NCBI GenBank assembly: GCA_021798375.1
Contig: JAJZHU010000095.1
Span: 1-8,278, forward strand
Reading direction: 5' to 3'
DNA: 8,278 bases
Origin: Pseudomonadota bacterium
Lineage (GTDB): Bacteria; Pseudomonadota; Alphaproteobacteria; Acetobacterales; Acetobacteraceae
Positions 1 to 6,268 of the stretch are shown here, piece after piece; position 1 is the stretch's first letter, and the number at the start of each line of letters is the position of its first letter. A program made the position numbers and the translations under genes. The notes under the pieces were generated by a model that saw only the letters and a list, made by a program, of their open reading frames with translations, did not search any database and was not told the DNA's origin.

Positions 1-99
1 TGGGTTTTCCTTGCGGGGGTTTGTATCTGGCTGTGAAGCCGGGCGCAGGATAACCGCTAGCGGGTCCGCATGATTAGAATCGGAAACTACCCACTATAC
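1..99. other. Left flank downstream of hisD, no assignable gene
   Basis: This stretch lies beyond the hisD stop codon. On the plus strand all three frames are open from the window edge and close at TGA 34-36, TAA 49-51 and TGA 70-72, so the C-terminus of a convergent gene could be here, but nothing selects one frame. The frame closing at 34 would end in a hydrophobic tail (WVFLAGVCIWL). On the minus strand the only ATG-started frame stops after four codons. A perfect 10-base palindrome (CCGCTAGCGG, 54-63) is present, but with no T-run after it on either strand, so I do not call it a terminator. Confidence 0.4.
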
Positions 100-1383
100 C
101 TACTTCAACCGCAACCCCACGCTGCGCCCATGCGCCTGCAACCCCTCGGCTTCGGCCAGCAGCACGGCGGCGGGTCCGATTTCGGCCAATCCCGGCGCGT
201 CACATTCGATCCAGGTCGTGCGCTTGATGAAATCGAACACCGACAGGCCCGAGGCAAACCGCGCCGTGCGCCCGGTGGGCAGCACATGGTTCGGCCCGCC
301 GACATAATCGCCGATCGCCTCGGGGCAATAGCGCCCCAAAAACGCCGCCCCGGCGTGGCGCACGCGGGCGAACATCGCGCGCGGATCGGGCAACAGCAAT
401 TCCAGATGCTCGGGCGCCAGACGATCCACCAACGCGGGCACTTCATCCAGGTTTTGCACCAACAGCACGATGCCGTGACGATCCCAACTCGCCCCGGCGA
501 TTTCGGCGCGCGGCAGGGTGAGGAGTTCGGCTGCCACCGCCGCGATCACCGCATCGGCAAACTCATTGTCGTCGGTGATCAGAATCGATTGCGCATCTTT
601 GTCGTGCTCGGCCTGGGCCAGCAGATCCACCGCCACCAGACGCGGATCGTTGTTACGATCGGCCACCACCACCACTTCGGATGGCCCGGCGATCGAATCG
701 ATGCCGACACGGCCAAACACCTGCCGCTTGGCCTCGGCCACATAGGCGTTGCCGGGGCCGACGATGCGATCGACCGGGGCGATGGTGGCGGTGCCAAACG
801 CCAACGCCGCCACCGCCTGGGCACCGCCGACGCGGTAAATTTCGGCCACCCCGGCCCGTCGCGCCGCCGCCAACACCAGCGGATTCAACACACCGTTGGG
901 CGTGGGCACGCACATGGCGATGCGCCGCACCCCGGCCACGCGGGCGGGCAGCGCGTTCATCAATACCGACGACGGATACGAAGCCGTGCCGCCCGGCACA
1001 TACAGCCCGACCGCATCCAGCGCGTTCCAGCGCATCCCCACCGCGATGCCAGGTTCATCCATGCGCAGATCCGCCGGCATTTGCGCCTGGTGAAACCGCT
1101 CGATCCGCTGCGCCGCCACATCCAACGCCGCCAATAATTGGGGGGGAACCCGGGCAATCGCCGCATCCACCTCGGCCGGCGGAATGGCGATGGCCTCGGG
1201 GGTCAGATCCAGATGATCGAATGTTTTGGTATATTCACACAGCGCCGCATCGCCGCGCGCCCGCACATCGGCGATGATCCCGGCCACGGTGTGATCCACA
1301 CGCTCGGTGGTTTCGCGCGCATCGTTCAGCAACGCCCTGAATTTTGCCTCGAAATCCGCGTCTCGCGTCGATATTTTCTTCAT
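100..1383 (-). CDS. hisD: Histidinol dehydrogenase
   Basis: Catalyses the last two steps of histidine synthesis, the four-electron NAD-dependent oxidation of L-histidinol through histidinal to L-histidine, as a cytoplasmic zinc-dependent homodimer. The 427 residues match the usual full length. The family signature runs around residues 228-260 (GIDSIAGPSEVVVV, then LLAQAEHD). Expected zinc ligands are visible as Q257, H260, D359 (in GDYVGGPNH) and H418 near the C-terminus, and the catalytic Glu-His pair is E325-H326 in LAPEHLEL. The nucleotide-binding segment includes YVPGGTASYPSSV (about 128-140). The ATG start overlaps the hisG stop by four bases (ATGA), so translation is probably coupled. 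It is the last gene of the dcd-murA-hisG-hisD operon seen here. No intact terminator is visible after it. All key residues are present, so it should be functional. Confidence 0.97.
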   Translation of the reverse strand: MKKISTRDADFEAKFRALLNDARETTERVDHTVAGIIADVRARGDAALCEYTKTFDHLDLTPEAIAIPPAEVDAAIARVPPQLLAALDVAAQRIERFHQAQMPADLRMDEPGIAVGMRWNALDAVGLYVPGGTASYPSSVLMNALPARVAGVRRIAMCVPTPNGVLNPLVLAAARRAGVAEIYRVGGAQAVAALAFGTATIAPVDRIVGPGNAYVAEAKRQVFGRVGIDSIAGPSEVVVVADRNNDPRLVAVDLLAQAEHDKDAQSILITDDNEFADAVIAAVAAELLTLPRAEIAGASWDRHGIVLLVQNLDEVPALVDRLAPEHLELLLPDPRAMFARVRHAGAAFLGRYCPEAIGDYVGGPNHVLPTGRTARFASGLSVFDFIKRTTWIECDAPGLAEIGPAAVLLAEAEGLQAHGRSVGLRLK

Positions 1384-2039
1384 CGTTGCGCCACAGCCTC
1401 CCGAAACTTCGCGATCCAGGCGCCGATCTGCTCGGGCTTGGTCTTGAGCGCGGTGCGATTGACGATCAAGCGCGAGCTGACATGGGCGATCACCTCGGTT
1501 TCCATCAAGCCATTGGCCTTCAACGTCGATCCCGTCTCCACCAGATCGACGATCACGCGCGACAGCCCCAATCCCGGCGCCAATTCCATGGCGCCGTTCA
1601 AATGCACGATCTCCGCCTGCACGCCGCGCGCCGCAAAGTGGCGACGGGCGATATTGGGATATTTGCTGGCCACCCGCACTTGCGACCAGCGCGCCGCATC
1701 GTCCGTACCGGCCATGCCCACAGGTTCCGCCACCGATACGCGGCAGATGCCGATGCCCAGATCGAGCGGCGCGTAGATTTCGGAGTAATCAAATTCCATC
1801 AACACATCGGCGCCGCAAATGCCGATTTCGGCGGCACCAAACGCCACAAACGTCGCCACATCGAACGGACGCACCCGCACCACATCCAATTCCGGATGGT
1901 TGGTGGGAAAGCGCAAGCGGCGGCTACTGTCCTTCAAATAATCCGGCGCGGGCACGATCCCCGCAGCCGCCAGAACGGGGCCGCATTCTTCCAAAATTCG
2001 GCCTTTGGGCAGGGCAAGGATCAATTTCTTTTCGGTCAT
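1380..2039 (-). CDS. hisG: ATP phosphoribosyltransferase catalytic subunit, short form
   Basis: Catalyses the first step of histidine synthesis, condensing ATP with PRPP to give phosphoribosyl-ATP. At 219 residues it is the short form (HisGS), lacking the C-terminal allosteric domain of the roughly 300-residue enzyme. From family knowledge, short HisG works in a hetero-octamer with HisZ, a histidyl-tRNA synthetase-like subunit that confers activity and histidine feedback. No hisZ is present in this window, so it must be elsewhere if this holds. Visible motifs are the N-terminal LILALPKGRI (6-15), the ADVLMEFD region (77-84) and the PRPP-binding loop VDLVETGSTLKANGL (164-178). The start codon lies four bases after the murA stop with no strong Shine-Dalgarno sequence, suggesting re-initiation by ribosomes leaving murA. 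The stop overlaps the hisD start. Confidence 0.96.
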   Translation of the reverse strand: MTEKKLILALPKGRILEECGPVLAAAGIVPAPDYLKDSSRRLRFPTNHPELDVVRVRPFDVATFVAFGAAEIGICGADVLMEFDYSEIYAPLDLGIGICRVSVAEPVGMAGTDDAARWSQVRVASKYPNIARRHFAARGVQAEIVHLNGAMELAPGLGLSRVIVDLVETGSTLKANGLMETEVIAHVSSRLIVNRTALKTKPEQIGAWIAKFREAVAQR

Positions 2040-2043
2040 GAAG

Positions 2044-3300
2044 TCAGTCTTTCAGCCGCTTGATGCTGGCGCCGCACGCCGAGAGTTTTTCTTCCACCGC
2101 CTCATAGCCGCGATCCAGGTGATAAACGCGGCTGATCACGCTGGTGCCTTTGGCCGCCAAAGCCGCCAGAATCAACGATGACGAAGCCCTGAGGTCGGTC
2201 GCCATCACCGGCGCGCTGGAAAGTTGCGAAACACCGCGCACGATCGCCGAAGCGCCATGCACCACGATGCGCGCGCCCATGCGCGAAAGTTCGGGCACAT
2301 GCATAAAGCGATTTTCAAAGATGGTCTCGGTTAGCATCGAAGCACCCTCGGCCACCGCCATCACCGCCATCAATTGCGCCTGCATATCGGTGGGGAAGCC
2401 GGGATAAGGATCCGTCTTGGCATCCACCCCTGTCAGGCGGCCGCTCGATTTCACCCGGATTCCGTCGTTCTGCTCGGTGATCTCAACGCCCGCCTCGCGC
2501 AAAATATTATGCAACGCCGCCAAATGCCCAACCCGCGCACCGGTCAGCACGATATCGCCGCCGGTGATCGCCGCGGCGCACGCATAGGTGCCGGCCTCGA
2601 TGCGGTCGGGCACGATATCATGGGTGGCGCCATGCAACACAGGAACGCCCTCGATGACGATGCGGCTGGAGCCCGCCCCGGTGATCCTCGCACCCATCGC
2701 ATTCAAACAAGCCGCCAGATCGACGATTTCGGGTTCGGCCGCGGCATTGGAAATCACCGTGACGCCGTGCGCCAGGCTTGCCGCCATCAGCAAATTCTCG
2801 GTCGCCCCCACCGAAGGCATCGGCAGCAAGATCTCGGCGCCCTTAAGCCCGTTCGGCGCGGTGGCATGGACATAGCCCGCGTCGAGTTCGATCACAGCGC
2901 CCAATTGTTCCAGCCCGCGCAGATGAAAATCGACCGGCCGCGTGCCGATGGCGCAACCGCCCGGCAAGGAAACCTTGGCCTCGCCCTGGCGCGCCAGCAA
3001 CGGCCCCAGCACCAAAATCGAGGCGCGCATCTGGCTTACGATCTCGTAAGGCGCCACCGTGTTGGTGATGGTGCCGCCAATCGACAGCGTGCGCGGGGCG
3101 GTCGTCTCCACTGCCAGCCCATGCTGGGCGATCAACCTGGTCATGGTGCGAATATCGGCCAGACGGGGCACATTGGTCAGGATCAAACGCTGATCGGTGA
3201 GCAATCCCGCCGGCATCAAGGCCAGCGCCGCATTCTTGGCGCCGCCGATGGGAATACTGCCGGAAAGCCTTGCGCCGCCGGTAATTTCGATGCGGTCCAT
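2044..3300 (-). CDS. murA: UDP-N-acetylglucosamine 1-carboxyvinyltransferase
   Basis: Transfers enolpyruvate from phosphoenolpyruvate to UDP-GlcNAc, the first committed step of peptidoglycan synthesis, in the cytoplasm. The 418 residues fit the two-domain EPSP-synthase-like fold. Active-site residues are intact and fall at nearly the numbering of the E. coli enzyme: K22-N23 in GGAKNAAL, the catalytic cysteine C116 in LPGGCAIGTRP (the target of fosfomycin; a Cys-to-Asp variant would be resistant, and this is the Cys form), D305 in FPTDMQAQ, R371 in DLRASSSL and R397 in YHLDRGYE. It starts five bases after the dcd stop, with AGGA close to the ATG. The murA-hisG-hisD order recurs in Alphaproteobacteria, to my knowledge, so the histidine genes next door are not a sign of rearrangement. 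Confidence 0.98.
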   Translation of the reverse strand: MDRIEITGGARLSGSIPIGGAKNAALALMPAGLLTDQRLILTNVPRLADIRTMTRLIAQHGLAVETTAPRTLSIGGTITNTVAPYEIVSQMRASILVLGPLLARQGEAKVSLPGGCAIGTRPVDFHLRGLEQLGAVIELDAGYVHATAPNGLKGAEILLPMPSVGATENLLMAASLAHGVTVISNAAAEPEIVDLAACLNAMGARITGAGSSRIVIEGVPVLHGATHDIVPDRIEAGTYACAAAITGGDIVLTGARVGHLAALHNILREAGVEITEQNDGIRVKSSGRLTGVDAKTDPYPGFPTDMQAQLMAVMAVAEGASMLTETIFENRFMHVPELSRMGARIVVHGASAIVRGVSQLSSAPVMATDLRASSSLILAALAAKGTSVISRVYHLDRGYEAVEEKLSACGASIKRLKD

Positions 3301-3305
3301 AATCC

Positions 3306-3863
3306 TCAGCCCATGCGCGGCAGCGAAACGCCACGCTGCTTCATATATTTACCGGCCTTGTCGGCGTAAGACACATCGCACGGCCCGGCGCCTTGCAGGA
3401 ACAGGAACTGACAAATCCCCTCGCCCGCATAGATTTTGGCCGGCAGCGGCGTGGTATTGCTGATTTCAATCGTCACCTGCCCTTCCCATTCGGGCTCCAG
3501 GGGGGTCACATTGACGATGATGCCGCAGCGCGCATAGGTGGATTTGCCCAGGCAGATCACCAATATATCGCGCGGTATGCGGAAATATTCCACCGTGTGG
3601 GCCAAGGCGAAGCTATTGGGCGGAATGATCGCCACCGGCACCTTGCGGGTGACGAAACTGTCGGGACTGAAATTCTTCGGATCCACCACCGCGCTATCGA
3701 CGTTGGTGAAAATTTTGAATTCGTCCGCCACCCGCGCATCGTAACCATAGCTGGAAAGACCGAAGCTGATCTTGTCGCCGCGCTGCTGGTCGGGTTCAAA
3801 CGGTTCGATCATGGCGTGATCCGTGGCCATCTGGCGTATCCAACGATCGGGCATCACGGGCAT
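3306..3863 (-). CDS. dcd: dCTP deaminase
   Basis: Deaminates dCTP to dUTP, feeding dTMP synthesis after dUTPase action; cytoplasmic, usually a trimer of the dUTPase-like fold. The 185 residues match the alphaproteobacterial form. Conserved blocks are GLSSYGYDAR (35-44), IPPNSFALA (80-88), LGKSTYARCGI (105-115) with S108 and R112 aligning to the catalytic Ser and Arg, and the VTIEISN segment with E133 as the expected catalytic glutamate. The C-terminus is glycine- and lysine-containing, as in the family. It is probably the monofunctional deaminase, although the bifunctional deaminase/dUTPase cannot be excluded by eye. The chosen ATG is preceded by AGAGAG (3869-3874 on the minus strand) at five bases; an internal ATG at codon 4 is an alternative. 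It is the first gene of the minus operon, reading out of the 3864-4039 region. Confidence 0.97.
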   Translation of the reverse strand: MPVMPDRWIRQMATDHAMIEPFEPDQQRGDKISFGLSSYGYDARVADEFKIFTNVDSAVVDPKNFSPDSFVTRKVPVAIIPPNSFALAHTVEYFRIPRDILVICLGKSTYARCGIIVNVTPLEPEWEGQVTIEISNTTPLPAKIYAGEGICQFLFLQGAGPCDVSYADKAGKYMKQRGVSLPRMG

Positions 3864-4039
3864 GGCGTCTCTCTATCTCTAAAGCGCCTGTTGACGGCGC
3901 ACGGGGAACCCCCTGCCTGTAGCGGATGGCGCGTTGCGGAGCAAGAAGTGGGGAAAAACATTCGCGTTTGCGGCGAACTTGCTTGCGACCGCGCAAGCTG
4001 GCATTGCTGAACCGACCTCCCGCAACCATAAGGCCCGCG
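3864..4039. promoter_or_regulatory. Divergent intergenic region, dcd operon and VTT-uppP operon
   Basis: A 176-base gap between two divergent operons must hold both promoters. By eye, a weak sigma70-like pair for the dcd direction is TTGCTC (3944-3939 on the minus strand) and TACAGG (3921-3916), with 17 bases between. On the plus strand TTGACG (3891-3896) is a good -35 match, but no convincing -10 lies at the right spacing. The VTT gene has AAGG at 4030-4033 as a plausible ribosome site. Two inverted repeats lie at 3961-3998. The promoter boxes are guesses; the assignment as a regulatory region is inferred from gene orientation. Confidence 0.55.
3961..3998. repeat. Two adjacent inverted repeats in the divergent region
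   Basis: The first is TTCGC (3961-3965) and GCGAA (3973-3977) around a 7-base spacer. The second is GCTTGCG (3981-3987) and CGCAAGC (3992-3998), a perfect 7-base stem around ACCG. Neither is followed by a T-run on either strand, so they are unlikely to be intrinsic terminators. They sit 42 to 79 bases upstream of the VTT start, and could be operator sites or folded leader RNA. The sequence pairing is seen directly; any function is inference. Confidence 0.5.
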
Positions 4040-4618
4040 ATGCTGCGCAAGATGTATGATTGGATCCTGGCCCGCGCCGCGTCGCAATACGCCGGCTGGT
4101 GGCTTGCCATGCTCGCCTTCGCCGAGGCCAGCTTTTTCCCCGTTCCACCCGATACGCTGCTGGTGCCCATGGCGCTGGCCCGGCCGCATCGCGCGTTTCA
4201 CCTGGCGCTGATCTGCACGCTGGGCAGCGTTATCGGCGGGGCTTTTGGCTATGCGATCGGGTTCTATCTATTCAACCAACTCGCCACGCCAATTCTGGCC
4301 GCCTATCATTATCAGGCCGCTTTTGCCGCGTTTCAACAGCGTTTTGCCACCTACGGACTGGCGCTGATCCTGATCAAGGGCCTCACGCCGATTCCCTATA
4401 AAATCGTCACCATCGCCACCGGGGCCGCGCGTTTCAATTTCCCCTTGTTCATGGCGGCAAGCCTGCTCACCCGTGGCGGCCGTTTTTTTCTGGAAGCCGC
4501 GCTGTTGTGGCGCTATGGCGATCGGGCCGAACGATTGATCGAAAAACATCTGCCCTGGGCTTTGGGCGCGACCGCGTTCGGCGTGGTGCTTGGATTTGTT
4601 ATTTTGAAATACGTGTAA
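4040..4618 (+). CDS. YqaA-like VTT/DedA superfamily membrane protein
   Basis: A 192-residue inner-membrane protein of the VTT (SNARE-associated/DedA) superfamily, YqaA branch. Diagnostic features are the acidic re-entrant motif FAEASFFPVPPD (27-38), a glycine-rich GSVIGGAFGYAIGF segment, the second re-entrant motif KGLTPIPYK, and a following TRGGRFF stretch with conserved arginine. About five hydrophobic segments are visible, the last close to the C-terminus (LGFVILKYV). Members of the wider superfamily include undecaprenyl-phosphate translocases (UptA) and eukaryotic lipid scramblases; the YqaA branch has no settled substrate that I know of. The gene sits 35 bases before uppP on the same strand, which fits a role in handling lipid carriers, but this is inference. 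The start at 4040 (MLRKMYDW) matches family N-termini and has AAGG at a good distance; an in-frame ATG at 3926 would add a non-conserved arginine-rich stretch and is rejected. Confidence 0.9.
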   Translation: MLRKMYDWILARAASQYAGWWLAMLAFAEASFFPVPPDTLLVPMALARPHRAFHLALICTLGSVIGGAFGYAIGFYLFNQLATPILAAYHYQAAFAAFQQRFATYGLALILIKGLTPIPYKIVTIATGAARFNFPLFMAASLLTRGGRFFLEAALLWRYGDRAERLIEKHLPWALGATAFGVVLGFVILKYV

Positions 4619-4653
4619 CAAAAATTTCGCTTCTTTTTCCCTGACGGATTCCC

Positions 4654-5493
4654 ATGAACGCGCTCCACGCCCTTTTATTTGCCGTCCTCCAAGGCGCCAC
4701 TGAACTTTTTCCGGTCAGCAGCCTGGGCCATGCGGTGTTGCTGCGCGGGCTGGCGGGATGGAACACCGATGTCGGCGCTCCCGGTTTTCTGCCCTTTCTG
4801 GTGATGCTGCATGTCGGCACATCGATCGCGCTGCTGACCTATTTCCGCCACGACTGGGTCGCCATCGCGCTTGGCGCATTTGGCCTGGGCAACCCCGATC
4901 ACACGGCGCAGGCGCGACGGCTGGTGGCGCTGATCGTCACCGCCACCATCCCGGCGCTGATATTGGGATTCTTTTTGGAAAAATTCTTCCGTTCCCTGTT
5001 CGGCAGCGCCAGCTTTGCGGCGATTTTTCTCATGCTCAACGGCGTATTGTTGATCAGCGGCGAATCCTTGCGCAGCCGTCACGCGGGGCACAAGCCGCTG
5101 TCCGAATTATCCTTCCGCGATGCGTTCCTGATTGGCTGCTGGCAATGTCTGGCCTTGATCCCCGGCTTTTCGCGCTCGGGAGCCACCATGGTCGGCGGGC
5201 TGTTGCGCGGCGTCGATCATGAGGCGTCGGCTCATTTCTCGTTCCTGATCGCCATTCCGGTAATCGGGGCGGCCACGGTGCTGGAAGTGCCGAAATTGCT
5301 GCACGCGGGCGCCGGCGGCGCCACCATGGGGTTGGCCGCATTGGCGGCGCTGGTCGCGGGGGGCACCTCCTATCTCAGCACGGCGCTGTTGATGCGCTAT
5401 TTCCGCGATCATGACCGCGCCTCGCTGAATCCGTTTGCGTTTTATTGTCTGGCCCTCGGGCTGGCGGGGATATTGCTGCTCCATGCGCGCTAA
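4654..5493 (+). CDS. uppP: Undecaprenyl-diphosphatase
   Basis: Integral membrane phosphatase (BacA family) that converts undecaprenyl diphosphate to undecaprenyl phosphate, renewing the lipid carrier for peptidoglycan and other glycans. Its amplification is linked to bacitracin resistance in other bacteria. The 279 residues and about eight hydrophobic segments fit the family. Catalytic motifs are present: QGATELFPVSSLGH (13-26) supplies the (E/Q)xxxE motif as Q13 and E17 and the histidine H26, and PGFSRSGAT (170-178) supplies R174. The first motif reads ELFPVSSLGH rather than the EFLPVSSTGH of E. coli, suggesting a different subfamily. The preceding 35 bases are A/T-rich with only a weak GGA ribosome site. 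The 3' end overlaps the next start by 11 bases, so the SGNH gene is probably co-translated. Confidence 0.96.
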   Translation: MNALHALLFAVLQGATELFPVSSLGHAVLLRGLAGWNTDVGAPGFLPFLVMLHVGTSIALLTYFRHDWVAIALGAFGLGNPDHTAQARRLVALIVTATIPALILGFFLEKFFRSLFGSASFAAIFLMLNGVLLISGESLRSRHAGHKPLSELSFRDAFLIGCWQCLALIPGFSRSGATMVGGLLRGVDHEASAHFSFLIAIPVIGAATVLEVPKLLHAGAGGATMGLAALAALVAGGTSYLSTALLMRYFRDHDRASLNPFAFYCLALGLAGILLLHAR

Positions 5494-6268
5494 AATCCTG
5501 TTGCCCCTGCTGGCGCTTTGGCTGGCTGCCGCGGCCCCGCTTGCCGCCGTCCCTATCGGGCGCGGATCGTTGCCGTGGTGGCAACATCGCTTTGATGCCA
5601 AGGCGCGCGAATTGGCGGCACATCCGCCGCGATTGGTGTTCTATGGCGATTCGATCATGGCATATCTGGAACAAGGCCCCTCGGACCGCTTCGATTACCA
5701 ACAAGTGTGGCAACATTATTACGGCGGGCGCGACGCGGTGGAGTTGGGCTTCAAAGGCGATCCCACCTCGGCGCTGATCTGGCGGCTATTGCACGGCGAA
5801 GCCGATCACATCGACCCCCGGCTGGCCATCGTGCTGATCGGCGCCAATGATTTCGGCAAATTGCATTGGTCCGCGCCCGACACAGTGATGGGGGTGGAAA
5901 AAACCATCACGATCATCGAACAGAAATTGCCGCACACGCATATTCTGCTGCTGGCCGTGCTGCCCAGCCAGCGTTCCGCCTGGATCACGGCCGCCACCAA
6001 CACCGCCAACCGCGCCTTGGCCGCGCATTACGCCGGCGGGCAAGACCCCGTCGTGACCTATCGCGACGTGGGCTATTTGTTTGCAACCAAGGGCCATCTC
6101 GACACATCCTTGTTCATCGACCCGCATCTGACCCCGCCGGATCCACCATTACACCCCAGCCCCGAGGGCTGGCGGCGCATCGCCGAAGCCATCGAGCCCG
6201 TCGTGGCCCAATATATGGGCGATACGCCGCGTGCGCGGATGCAACCCGTGAATGTCCTTGGCCGATGA
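5483..6268 (+). CDS. Secreted SGNH/GDSL-family hydrolase
   Basis: A 261-residue protein with a clear signal peptide: MRAK, then a hydrophobic core to about residue 18, with probable cleavage near APLAA (18-22). The mature protein has the SGNH blocks: block I FYGDSI with nucleophile S57, block II glycine around G89-G92 (LGFKGDPTSALIWRL), block III IGAND with N122, and block V PDPPLHPSPEGW with H224. The layout resembles the platelet-activating-factor acetylhydrolase-like branch, which acts as esterase or acetylesterase. In block V the nearest Asp before the His is D220, giving D-xxx-H instead of the usual D-xx-H; a second Asp at 213 is the alternative. The substrate is unknown; an envelope lipid or O-acetylated glycan is a guess from secretion and the uppP neighbour. 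The start is chosen inside the uppP 3' end because it begins the signal peptide. It ends in an ATGA overlap with greB. Confidence 0.88.
   Translation: MRAKILLPLLALWLAAAAPLAAVPIGRGSLPWWQHRFDAKARELAAHPPRLVFYGDSIMAYLEQGPSDRFDYQQVWQHYYGGRDAVELGFKGDPTSALIWRLLHGEADHIDPRLAIVLIGANDFGKLHWSAPDTVMGVEKTITIIEQKLPHTHILLLAVLPSQRSAWITAATNTANRALAAHYAGGQDPVVTYRDVGYLFATKGHLDTSLFIDPHLTPPDPPLHPSPEGWRRIAEAIEPVVAQYMGDTPRARMQPVNVLGR

Noticed and set aside
54..63. Palindrome CCGCTAGCGG as a terminator for hisD
   Set aside because: A 10-base palindrome leaves too short a stem once a loop is allowed, and no T-run follows on either strand.
70..1137. Long plus-strand open frame (355 codons) opposite hisD
   Set aside because: It is antisense to an intact hisD with all zinc ligands, and its translation is rich in Arg, His, Gln and Gly with no recognisable domain, as expected for shadow frames in GC-rich DNA.
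2374..3369. Long plus-strand open frame (331 codons) opposite murA
   Set aside because: Shadow of a complete murA with all active-site residues; composition is low-complexity Arg/Gln/His-rich and shows no domain.
3926..4039. In-frame upstream ATG extension of the VTT protein
   Set aside because: The added 38 residues are Arg-rich and unlike the family N-terminus, and would cover the inverted repeats. MLRKMYDW at 4040 matches the family and has AAGG upstream.
3796..4201. Several overlapping minus-strand open frames across the divergent region
   Set aside because: They run across dcd, the intergenic region and the VTT gene in different frames, with no ribosome site or domain.
4619..4653. A/T-rich stretch between the VTT gene and uppP as a terminator or promoter
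   Set aside because: It has T-runs but no preceding GC stem, and I could not find a convincing -35/-10 pair at proper spacing. Read-through from the VTT gene is more likely.
5435..5482. Upstream in-frame start for the SGNH hydrolase
   Set aside because: It would place 16 non-hydrophobic residues ahead of the signal peptide, deep inside uppP; the ATG at 5483 begins a normal signal sequence.
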